Shown here in pieces: positions 57,381 to 64,000 of a DNA stretch of 64,000 nt. The notes below the pieces were generated by a model that searched no databases, was not told the origin of the DNA, and was given only the letters and a program-made list of their open reading frames with translations. Position 1 is the first letter of the stretch. Every line of letters begins with the position of its first letter. The position numbers and the translations under genes were made by a program. Source of the DNA: Martelella sp. AD-3 (GTDB taxonomy: Bacteria; Pseudomonadota; Alphaproteobacteria; Rhizobiales; Rhizobiaceae); NCBI RefSeq assembly GCF_001578105.1, contig NZ_CP014275.1, positions 3,162,001 through 3,226,000 on the forward strand, in the 5' to 3' direction.

Positions 57381-59303
57381 ATGGCCGACGACGCATCCGA
57401 GATTGAACCGAACAAGACCGCTTCCGACGACAGCGGTTACCGCGTCCTGGCGCGCAAATACCGCCCGAAGGACTTCTCCGACCTGATGGTCGGCCAGGAG
57501 CCGATGGTGCGCACGCTGACCAACGCGTTCGAAACCGGGCGGATCGCGCAGGCCTACATGCTGACGGGCGTGCGTGGCGTGGGCAAGACGACGACGGCGC
57601 GCATTCTGGCGCGCGGCCTCAATTACAAGACCGAGACGGTCGACAAGCCGACGATCGACCTGAAGGAGATCGGCGAGCACTGCCAGGCGATCATGGACGG
57701 CCGCCATGTCGACGTGATCGAGATGGACGCCGCCTCCCACACCGGCATCGACGATATCCGCGAAATCATCGACCAGGTGCGCTACCGGCCGTCAACGGCG
57801 CGCTACAAGGTCTACATCATCGACGAAGTGCATATGCTGTCCACCCAGGCCTTCAACGGGTTGTTGAAGACGCTGGAAGAGCCGCCGGAACATGTGAAGT
57901 TCATCTTCGCCACCACCGAGATCCGCAAGGTGCCGATCACGGTGCTGTCGCGCTGCCAGCGCTTCGACCTGCGCCGCATTCCCGCCGCCGACCTGGTGCG
58001 GCTGTTCTCGACGATCTCGGCCAAGGAAGGCGTGACGATCGAGGACGAGGCGGTGTCGATGATCGCGCGCGCGGCCGAGGGTTCAGCGCGCGACGGGCTT
58101 TCCCTGCTTGACCAGGCCATCTCCCACGGCAACGGCCATGTGGAGGCCGCCGCCGTGCGCGCCATGCTCGGCCTTGCCGACCGCGCCCGCATCGTCGACC
58201 TGTTCGGCCATGTCGTCAGCGGCGACGTAAAGGCGGCGCTGGATGAGTTTCTGGCGCAGTACGAAGCCGGCGCCAATCCGGTGGTCGTGCTCAATGACCT
58301 TGCCGATTTCACCCATCTGGTGACGCGGCTGAAATATGTGCCGGAAGGCGCCGATGATGTCTCGCTGAGCGAGATCGAACGGACGAAGGGCCGTGAATTC
58401 GCCGAAAGCGTTGCCGTTTCCGCCCTGTCGCGCATCTGGCAGATGCTGCTGAAGGGCATTCCCGAAACGGAAAACGCCGCCCGCCCCTATGGCGCGGCCG
58501 AGATGGTGCTGATCCGCCTGACGCACGCCGCGCACCTGCCCTCGCCCGAGGATGCCGCGCGCCGCCTGCTGGCGCTTGAAAGCGGCGAGGCGCAAATCCC
58601 GCCGTCGCGCCCTTCCGCGCCGTCGCCCCAGGGTGGCGGGACGAATGGCGCAACGAGCGCCCGCGCGGTCTCCGCCTCGACAACCGGCGAACAGCCTTCA
58701 CGGCCCTCCGCGACGGTCACCATGCTGCGACCACAGACTTCCGAAACGCCGCGGCCGGAGCCCGAACAGGCCGCACCGGTGGAGGAGGAGCCGCAGCCGA
58801 CGCCCGAACCGGCAGCGGCCAGCGCGCCGGAACCGCCGAAGACTTCCGCCATCAAGTCGCTGCAGGACATTACCGACCTTTGCTCCAAACACCGCGCGCC
58901 GCTGATCCGCGCGCAGATCCGCAATTTCGTCCGCCTCGTGCGCCTTGAGTCCGGACGGCTCGAGGTCAATCTGGAAGACGGGGCGTCGCAGACCTTTCTG
59001 AATGAACTCGGCGCGAAGCTGCGCGAATGGACGGGCGAGAGCTGGTTCGTCAGCCTCAGCCGCGAGAAGGGCGAGGCAACGCTTGTGGAGGCGGAAACGG
59101 CGGCGCGGGACAAGCTTTTCCGCGATGCCCGCGAGGATCCGGAAGTGGCCTCGATCCTGAAATTCTTTCCCGGTGCAAGGATCACCGATGTGCGCGTGCG
59201 GGCGGAAGAGACGGAGACTGCGGAAGGCGGCGCTGACGGCCTGCCCGACGCCGCCGTCAACGAGGATGGCGACGTCCTTCCCGAAGACGATCTCGACGAG
59301 TGA
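57381..59303 (+). CDS. dnaX: DNA polymerase III subunit gamma/tau
   Basis: DnaX is the ATPase of the clamp loader. The 640 residues have Walker A GVRGVGKT (63-70), DVIEMDAASHTGIDDIRE, the DEVHM box, LLKTLEEPPEHVKFIFATTE and the SRC sensor in VLSRCQRFDLRR. The zinc-module cysteines of E. coli DnaX are missing, as is usual in this class. A low-complexity linker (about 405-495) leads to a C-terminal tau-like domain. No obvious frameshift signal for a gamma form was noticed. ATG 57381 follows GTG 57375, also possible. Confidence 0.95.
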   Translation: MADDASEIEPNKTASDDSGYRVLARKYRPKDFSDLMVGQEPMVRTLTNAFETGRIAQAYMLTGVRGVGKTTTARILARGLNYKTETVDKPTIDLKEIGEHCQAIMDGRHVDVIEMDAASHTGIDDIREIIDQVRYRPSTARYKVYIIDEVHMLSTQAFNGLLKTLEEPPEHVKFIFATTEIRKVPITVLSRCQRFDLRRIPAADLVRLFSTISAKEGVTIEDEAVSMIARAAEGSARDGLSLLDQAISHGNGHVEAAAVRAMLGLADRARIVDLFGHVVSGDVKAALDEFLAQYEAGANPVVVLNDLADFTHLVTRLKYVPEGADDVSLSEIERTKGREFAESVAVSALSRIWQMLLKGIPETENAARPYGAAEMVLIRLTHAAHLPSPEDAARRLLALESGEAQIPPSRPSAPSPQGGGTNGATSARAVSASTTGEQPSRPSATVTMLRPQTSETPRPEPEQAAPVEEEPQPTPEPAAASAPEPPKTSAIKSLQDITDLCSKHRAPLIRAQIRNFVRLVRLESGRLEVNLEDGASQTFLNELGAKLREWTGESWFVSLSREKGEATLVEAETAARDKLFRDAREDPEVASILKFFPGARITDVRVRAEETETAEGGADGLPDAAVNEDGDVLPEDDLDE

Positions 59304-59345
59304 TAGAGAACCTTTTGATTTTGAACAGAAAATGAGGAGAATACC

Positions 59346-59669
59346 ATGCGCGACCTGATGGGCATGATGGGCAAGATGAAGGAAATGCAGGCCAAGATGG
59401 AGCAACTGCAGCAGGACATTGCGGCCGTTGAGGTCGATGGCGTTTCCGGCGGCGGCATGGTCAATGTGAAGATGACCGGCAAGGGCGAGATGATCTCCAT
59501 CAAGATCGACCCGACGCTGCTTTCCGAGGACGACGCCGAAATGCTCGAGGACCTGATCGTCGCCGCCCATCGCGATGCCAAGGACCGCGCCGAGCAGAAG
59601 GCCGAGGAAATGACCAAGGAACTGACCGCCGGCCTGCCGATCCCGCCCGGCATGAAGCTGCCGTTCTAG
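59346..59669 (+). CDS. YbaB/EbfC nucleoid-associated protein
   Basis: The 107-residue YbaB/EbfC protein is a DNA-binding dimer found between dnaX and recR in many bacteria. It starts MRDLMGMMGKMKEMQAKMEQ and has VNVKMTGKGEMISIKIDPTL and EMLEDLIVAAHRDAKDRAEQ. The upstream AGGAG and spacing support the start. It is probably co-transcribed with dnaX. Confidence 0.95.
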   Translation: MRDLMGMMGKMKEMQAKMEQLQQDIAAVEVDGVSGGGMVNVKMTGKGEMISIKIDPTLLSEDDAEMLEDLIVAAHRDAKDRAEQKAEEMTKELTAGLPIPPGMKLPF

Positions 59670-59678
59670 GATCGCGCC

Positions 59679-60290
59679 ATGACCATCGGCGCGCTCGCCC
59701 TTTTCGCCATCACGCTTTTCGTTGCCGCGGGCTCGCCGGGGCCGAGCGTGGCGGCGCTTGTCGCCCGCGTGCTCTCGCGCGGGCACCGCGACGTGCTGCC
59801 CTTCATGGCGGCGATGTGGCTGGGCGAGGCGCTGTGGCTGACGCTGGCCGTCTTCGGACTGGTCGCCGTGGCCTCGAGCTTCCACGACGTCTTCATCGCC
59901 ATCAAATGGGCGGGCGTCGCCTATCTCGTCTGGCTGGCGTGGAAGATGTGGACCGCCGATCCGGCGGCAGACGGCGAGGGTCTGCCGAGCGCCGGTTCCG
60001 GCTGGAAGATGTTCCTGACCGGCATGAGCGTCACGCTCGGCAATCCGAAGATCATGATGTTCTACGTCGCGCTCCTGCCGACCATCATCGACCTCGGCAG
60101 CGTCACGCTTCTCGGCTGGGTCGAACTGACGGCAACGCTTCTGGTCGTGCTCGCGATTGTCGACCTCTCCTGGGTCTTCATGGCCGCCAAGGCGCGGCGT
60201 TTCCTGAAAAGCCCGCGCGCCATGAAGATCGCCAACCGCATCTCCGCCGGCATGATCGGCAGCGCGGCGGCGGCGATCGCGACGCGATGA
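59679..60290 (+). CDS. LysE/RhtB family exporter
   Basis: The 203-residue inner-membrane protein has about six helices of the LysE/RhtB amino acid exporter family: FVAAGSPGPSVAALVARVL, AYLVWLAWKMW, FLTGMSVTLGNPKIMMFYVA are hallmarks. The exported substrate is unknown. It is inserted between ybaB and recR, which are adjacent in many genomes; in this clade a lysE gene here is not unusual to my knowledge. Confidence 0.9.
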   Translation: MTIGALALFAITLFVAAGSPGPSVAALVARVLSRGHRDVLPFMAAMWLGEALWLTLAVFGLVAVASSFHDVFIAIKWAGVAYLVWLAWKMWTADPAADGEGLPSAGSGWKMFLTGMSVTLGNPKIMMFYVALLPTIIDLGSVTLLGWVELTATLLVVLAIVDLSWVFMAAKARRFLKSPRAMKIANRISAGMIGSAAAAIATR

Positions 60291-60328
60291 TCATTCCAAT
60301 CCGGCATTCGATAGGCTAAAGCGCCCTT

Positions 60329-60934
60329 ATGGCAAAACGAGTCACCGGTCCCGAAATCGAAAAACTGATCCAGCTTCTGGCGAAGGTGCCGGGGCTTGGG
60401 CCGCGTTCGGCGCGGCGCGCGGCGTTGCACCTGATCAAGAAGCGCGACCAGTTGATGGGCCCCTTGTCGGGCGCAATGCAGGACGCCTATGACAAGGTGA
60501 AGATCTGCTCGACCTGCGGCAATGTCGATACCGCCGATCCCTGCACGATCTGCACCGATCCGACCCGCGACCAGAGCCTGGTCATCGTCGTGGAAGACGT
60601 TGGCGATCTCTGGGCGCTGGAGCGAGCGGCGGCGCTGAATGCCGCCTATCACGTGCTTGGCGGCACGCTGTCGCCGCTTGACGGCATCGGGCCGGACGAC
60701 CTGACGATTGCCGCCCTTGTCGACCGGGTGAAGACCGGCGAGGTCAAGGAACTGATCATCGCCGTCAACGCCACGGTCGAGGGCCAGGCGACCGCTCACT
60801 ATATCACCGACCAGCTCGAAGGCATGGACATCAAGGTCACCCGTCTCGCCCATGGCGTGCCGGTCGGCGGCGAGCTCGACTATCTGGACGAGGGCACACT
60901 GGTGGCGGCGCTCAGGTCGCGCACGAGCCTTTGA
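60329..60934 (+). CDS. recR: Recombination protein RecR
   Basis: RecR, with RecFO, loads RecA at gaps. The 201 residues have the helix-hairpin-helix region [20 protein letters not shown], the Cys4 zinc finger [19 protein letters not shown], the Toprim segment [17 protein letters not shown], and a C-terminal Walker-like [20 protein letters not shown]. Length and order are normal for the family. Confidence 0.96.
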   Translation: MAKRVTGPEIEKLIQLLAKVPGLGPRSARRAALHLIKKRDQLMGPLSGAMQDAYDKVKICSTCGNVDTADPCTICTDPTRDQSLVIVVEDVGDLWALERAAALNAAYHVLGGTLSPLDGIGPDDLTIAALVDRVKTGEVKELIIAVNATVEGQATAHYITDQLEGMDIKVTRLAHGVPVGGELDYLDEGTLVAALRSRTSL

Positions 60935-60947
60935 GGTTTGGCGCCCC

Positions 60948-61562
60948 TCAGGCGACGAGATCGATCAGCCGGTCAGCGCCGCTCCAGTGGCAGGCCGTCC
61001 AGCCTCGGGCACACGCCGCGTCGACATTGGCCTTCGCATCATCAACGAACACGATTTGATGCGCGCTGAAACCCGTTCTTGCCTCTGCCTGCGCGAAGAA
61101 AGCGGCCGACGGCTTTTTGACGCCGAGCGCGGCTGAATAGATGATGCCGTCCACATGGGCGGCGAAACCCATCGCATCCATCAGATAGCGGGCGCGCTGG
61201 TGCTCCTGATTGGTGGCAAGATAGACTTTCAGGCCGTTTTGCTTCAGTGCCCGCAGATCCTCCAGGACTGCGACGTCCACCGCTGAATCCCGCTCGAACC
61301 AGTAGCTCATGAAGGTTTCGGCTGAGACCGCATCGGACAGCGCCGGAAGACAGGTCTCCAGTGCATCCCGCAGCGGTTTCCGTCCAAGAATGACATCCGG
61401 CCAATGGGCATTGAAGAAATCGGTTGCGAGCCGATCGGGATCGATGCCGAGATCGCGCTTCATGTCTTCGGCCCACGACCTGCCGTTCTGCGGGTGAACG
61501 AGGACGCCATCCACGTCCAGCATCAGGCATTGTTTCAAAAGGCTTCTCCCGACTGGGCGCAT
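60948..61562 (-). CDS. HAD-superfamily hydrolase
   Basis: The 204-residue haloacid dehalogenase-like phosphatase has motif I MLDVDGVLVH (nucleophile Asp), motif II LATNQ, motif III Lys in GVKKPSAAFF and motif IV VFVDDAKANVDAA. The cap is small (C1 type). Its substrate is unknown. ATG 61562 has AAGG eight bases upstream; frames to 61646 are less likely. It is divergent from arsR and shares a 117-base promoter region with it. Confidence 0.85.
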   Translation of the reverse strand: MRPVGRSLLKQCLMLDVDGVLVHPQNGRSWAEDMKRDLGIDPDRLATDFFNAHWPDVILGRKPLRDALETCLPALSDAVSAETFMSYWFERDSAVDVAVLEDLRALKQNGLKVYLATNQEHQRARYLMDAMGFAAHVDGIIYSAALGVKKPSAAFFAQAEARTGFSAHQIVFVDDAKANVDAACARGWTACHWSGADRLIDLVA

Positions 61563-61658
61563 GACGGGCGCCTTGTCCGGGCAGACCATAATGTTCATCC
61601 TCCCGGGCTGGCAAGCCCGCGTGAAATCCGAGCGAACGAAGGTCATTGACTTTCATAT

Positions 61659-61680
61659 TATATCCATTATTCTGGATATA
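61659..61680. promoter_or_regulatory. Perfect inverted repeat overlapping the arsR start codon, candidate ArsR operator
   Basis: TATATCCA (61659-61666) and TGGATATA (61673-61680) form an 8-bp perfect dyad with a 6-base spacer. The last base is the A of the arsR ATG. ArsR-family repressors bind AT-rich dyads like this, so it is the likely autoregulatory site; a binding site here would also affect the divergent HAD gene. Confidence 0.6.
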
Positions 61681-62033
61681 TGGATAATACAGAAACGATA
61701 TCGGTACTCGCCGCCCTTGCCCAGCCCACCCGGCTTCAGGCCTTTCGCCTGCTCGTTGCAGCAGAGCCGGAGGGCATTGCCGCGGGTGACCTCGCGCGCA
61801 GGCTCGAGATACCGCAGAACACCATGTCGGCCCATCTCAACACGCTGACGCAGGCGGGCATTGTCACCGGTCTGAGACAGGGACGGTCCATTATCTACCG
61901 CGCCAACCTCGAACGATTGCGCGCGGCCATGCTGTTCCTGCTCCGCGACTGCTGCGGCGGCAACCCGGATCTCTGCGCGCCGCTGATCGAGGATCTGGCG
62001 CCTTGCTGCGAAACACACCCTACGGAGGCATGA
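61680..62033 (+). CDS. arsR: ArsR-family arsenic-responsive repressor
   Basis: The 117-residue winged-helix repressor has ALAQPTRLQAFRLLVAAEPEG, helix-turn-helix LARRLEIPQNTMSAHLNTLT and wing GLRQGRSIIYRAN. The metal site is not in the usual helix-4 CxC place. Instead five Cys lie near the C-terminus (C91, C92, C99, C109, C110), like the AfArsR type that binds arsenite with a CC...C set. No ribosome binding site is visible before the ATG, because the dyad occupies that space; the mRNA may be leaderless. It leads the arsC-acr3 operon. Confidence 0.88.
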   Translation: MDNTETISVLAALAQPTRLQAFRLLVAAEPEGIAAGDLARRLEIPQNTMSAHLNTLTQAGIVTGLRQGRSIIYRANLERLRAAMLFLLRDCCGGNPDLCAPLIEDLAPCCETHPTEA

Positions 62034-62037
62034 AGCC

Positions 62038-62565
62038 ATGACCGAGAAGACCCTGAACGTGCTTTTTCTCTGCACCGGCAATTCCGCCCGGTCCATCCTT
62101 GCCGAATCGATCCTCAACGGCGAGGGCAACGGCCGGTTCCGCGCCTTTTCCGCCGGAAGCCACCCGAAGGACGCGCCCAACCCGCTTGCTCTGGAAACCC
62201 TGAAGGCGATGGGCTACCGCTCCGAGGGCTTCCGCTCGAAAAGCTGGGACGAGTTCACCCAGCCCGGCGCGCCGGAAGTCGATTTCATCATCACCGTCTG
62301 TGACAGCGCGGCCGGCGAGGCCTGCCCGATCATGCGCGGCCCCGGCAAACGCGCCCACTGGGGCGTCGAGGATCCGAGCCATGTGGAAGGCACCCACGAG
62401 GAAAAGCTGCGGGCCTTTGCCCAGACCGCGACCTATCTGAAAAGCCGGATCATGGCTTTCATCAACCTCTACCGGGATGAAGGCGGACCGGAGGACCCGG
62501 ACAGCAAGCTGAAGCAGATCGGCGCCATGGAAGGCGCCACCGAGAAAGCCCGGAAGGCTGACTGA
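62038..62565 (+). CDS. arsC: Arsenate reductase (thioredoxin type, LMW-PTP fold)
   Basis: The enzyme (EC 1.20.4.4) reduces arsenate to arsenite, which the next gene's product exports. The 175-residue protein has the P-loop C-T-G-N-S-A-R-S with nucleophile Cys12 and a redox pair C88 and C96 (VCDSAAGEACP), matching the three-Cys relay of the thioredoxin-coupled class. It starts 4 nt after the arsR stop and ends 1 nt before acr3. Confidence 0.92.
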   Translation: MTEKTLNVLFLCTGNSARSILAESILNGEGNGRFRAFSAGSHPKDAPNPLALETLKAMGYRSEGFRSKSWDEFTQPGAPEVDFIITVCDSAAGEACPIMRGPGKRAHWGVEDPSHVEGTHEEKLRAFAQTATYLKSRIMAFINLYRDEGGPEDPDSKLKQIGAMEGATEKARKAD

Positions 62566-62566
62566 C

Positions 62567-63643
62567 ATGTCCACATTCGAAAGATACCTGACCCTGTGGG
62601 TCGCGCTGTGCATCGTCGTCGGCATCGCGCTCGGCCATTTCTTCCCTTCCGTCTTCGTCGCCATCGGCGCGCTTGAGATCGCGCGCGTCAACCTGCCCGT
62701 TGCCGTGCTCATCTGGCTGATGATCATCCCGATGCTGCTGAAGATCGACTTCTCGGCGCTTGCCGAGGTGGGTCGCCACTGGCGCGGCATCTCGGTTACG
62801 CTGTTTGTCAACTGGGCGGTGAAGCCGTTTTCCATGGCCTTGCTCGGCTGGCTGTTCATCGGCTGGCTGTTCCGGCCGATGCTGCCGGCCGACCAGGTCG
62901 ACAGCTATATCGCCGGCCTCATCATCCTGGCCGCCGCCCCCTGCACCGCCATGGTGTTCGTCTGGTCGAACCTGACGAAGGGCGAGCCGCATTTCACCCT
63001 GTCGCAGGTGGCGCTGAACGACGCGATCATGATCGTCGCCTTCGCCCCGATCGTCGCCCTTCTGCTCGGGCTTTCGGCCATTACCGTACCGTGGTCGACG
63101 CTGGTGCTGTCGGTGGCGCTCTACATCGTCATTCCGGTGATCATTTCGCAGGTCATCCGCAAGAGCCTGATCCGGAACGGCTCGACGGCAAGGCTCGATG
63201 CATTGCTGGCAAAGATCCAGCCCGCCTCTCTGGTCGCGCTCCTGGCGACGCTCGTGCTGCTCTTTGCCTTCCAAGGCGAGCAAATCCTGGCGCAGCCGAT
63301 GATCATCGCGCTGCTGGCCGTGCCGATCCTGATTCAGGTCTATTTCAACTCGGGCCTTGCCTATCTGCTCAACCGCGCCTCGGGCGAGGAGCACTGCGTG
63401 GCCGGCCCCTCGGCCCTTATCGGCGCATCGAACTTCTTCGAGCTTGCCGTTGCCGCCGCCATATCGCTCTTCGGCTTCAACTCGGGGGCGGCGCTGGCAA
63501 CCGTCGTCGGCGTCCTTATCGAGGTGCCGGTCATGCTCTCGGTCGTTGCCATCGTCAACCGGACGAAGGGCTGGTACGAGGCAGGACCGGCGGTCTCCCG
63601 CAATGCGGCTCAGCGGCCGAGCAGCGAATCGAGCGCCTCGTAA
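62567..63643 (+). CDS. ACR3-family arsenite efflux transporter
   Basis: The 358-residue inner-membrane transporter has about ten helices of the ACR3 family. The hallmark helix-4 segment AAAPCTAMVFVWSNLTKG carries the essential Cys126, followed by LSQVALNDAIMIVAFAP. It uses the proton gradient to export arsenite made by ArsC. The last 34 bases overlap the 3' end of the convergent DsbB-like gene. Confidence 0.93.
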   Translation: MSTFERYLTLWVALCIVVGIALGHFFPSVFVAIGALEIARVNLPVAVLIWLMIIPMLLKIDFSALAEVGRHWRGISVTLFVNWAVKPFSMALLGWLFIGWLFRPMLPADQVDSYIAGLIILAAAPCTAMVFVWSNLTKGEPHFTLSQVALNDAIMIVAFAPIVALLLGLSAITVPWSTLVLSVALYIVIPVIISQVIRKSLIRNGSTARLDALLAKIQPASLVALLATLVLLFAFQGEQILAQPMIIALLAVPILIQVYFNSGLAYLLNRASGEEHCVAGPSALIGASNFFELAVAAAISLFGFNSGAALATVVGVLIEVPVMLSVVAIVNRTKGWYEAGPAVSRNAAQRPSSESSAS

Positions 63644-64000
63644 CTCGTCGGATTGTCCGGGCAGAGGCCGACGCCGCATTCGGCAAGCGTGGAAACGCCA
63701 TTGCCGAGCGCCATCACCGCGAACAGGGCGACGGCCAGAAGGCCGAGCCCGCCGCGCCGCACCCGCTCGGAGGCCCGCGCCGGCCCAAGCACCAGCATGA
63801 CGCCCGTGCCGAGGACGACGACGGCGAACAGCACAAAGGCCCAACTGTAGAAATGCATGCCGAGAAAGGGCGCGCCATAGCCGCCCGTTCCGGGCACGAC
63901 ATGCAGCGCCACCTGGCGCAGCGCCGCAGCGCCGCCGGCCACCGCGCCCAGAAGCATCAGGCCATAGTGCCGGGCATCGACGCCCAACAACACGTTCAGC
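63610..64000 (-). CDS. DsbB-like disulfide bond formation protein (5' end beyond window)
   Basis: The gene runs off the right end; at least 129 residues are visible. Three hydrophobic helices surround RQVALHVVPGTGGYGAPFLG and MHFYSWAFVLF, which match DsbB, the membrane enzyme that reoxidises DsbA using quinone. The C-terminal end has ECGVGLCPDNPTSYEALDSL, a Cys pair. The first DsbB Cys pair (CxxC) is not in the visible part and should lie upstream. It converges on acr3 with a 34-base overlap. Confidence 0.75.
   Translation of the reverse strand, partial: LNVLLGVDARHYGLMLLGAVAGGAAALRQVALHVVPGTGGYGAPFLGMHFYSWAFVLFAVVVLGTGVMLVLGPARASERVRRGGLGLLAVALFAVMALGNGVSTLAECGVGLCPDNPTSYEALDSLLGR

Overview
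The window is GC-rich, gene-dense chromosomal DNA from an alphaproteobacterium, most likely a member of the Rhizobiales (Hyphomicrobiales). Evidence for this is a set of clade-typical genes and orders: zapA/DUF4164 divergent from tkt-gap; the pykA-DUF1036-N-formylglutamate amidohydrolase-DUF1244-gapR block; ppk-ppx beside hdaA, an AI-2E protein and purMN; nrnC; a CycM-like cytochrome beside kdsB-pheA; and ffs-ybaK-dnaX-ybaB-recR. Intergenic palindromic repeats of the kind known from rhizobia (RIME-like) are also present. A NavAb-type sodium channel would fit a marine or saline habitat, but that is inference. No tRNA, rRNA, CRISPR array, phage or insertion sequence was seen.

Layout. 1-4.4 kb: cell division (zapA), transketolase, GAPDH. 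4.8-8.9 kb: an accessory block on the minus strand encoding a LuxR-type regulator fused to an alpha/beta-hydrolase fold, a TbpB-like lipoprotein and a Slam outer-membrane protein. 9.2-18.7 kb: rpmE, an ABC exporter, an EamA transporter, a MotA/TolQ-like plus OmpA/MotB-like pair, an inositol monophosphatase, a diguanylate cyclase, a Sel1-repeat protein and a ThiE-like protein. 18.8-25.4 kb: TauE/SafE exporter, gapR, small conserved proteins, pyruvate kinase, an LLM oxidoreductase and YebC. 25.5-35.9 kb: two metallo-hydrolases, the sodium channel, polyphosphate enzymes, HdaA, AI-2E and purMN. 36-45.5 kb: a PetP/PetR-like MarR and response-regulator pair with a histidine kinase, csaA, proC, a YbjN protein, clpB, nrnC and DedA. 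45.6-51.3 kb: a secreted alkaline phosphatase, an unusual ABC operon whose permease has a histidine-rich loop, and an AEC transporter. 51.4-60.9 kb: cytochrome c, kdsB, pheA, a VOC protein, a YafY regulator, nudC, HIT, SRP RNA, ybaK, dnaX, ybaB, lysE, recR. 60.9-64 kb: a HAD hydrolase and an arsenic operon (arsR-arsC-acr3) converging on a partial DsbB-like gene.

Three accessory systems stand out. The first is the regulator-lipoprotein-Slam unit (4.8-8.9 kb), a candidate type XI-like surface lipoprotein export system; its regulator has lost the hydrolase nucleophile and may sense a ligand. The second is the DUF3299/ATPase/FtsX-type permease operon (47.7-50.2 kb), whose permease carries 20 histidines in a 72-residue periplasmic stretch, suggesting handling of zinc or a similar metal. 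The third is the NavAb-like voltage-gated sodium channel (26.5-27.3 kb).

Two families of palindromic intergenic repeats occur as two inverted copies each. The first (4387-4489 and 35154-35264) supplies the TAG stop codons of gap, purN and a metallo-hydrolase. The second is about 157 bp (23258-23415 and 47433-47588). All calls come from reading the sequence; no database or structure search was run, and start codons are chosen by eye from ribosome binding sites and family length.
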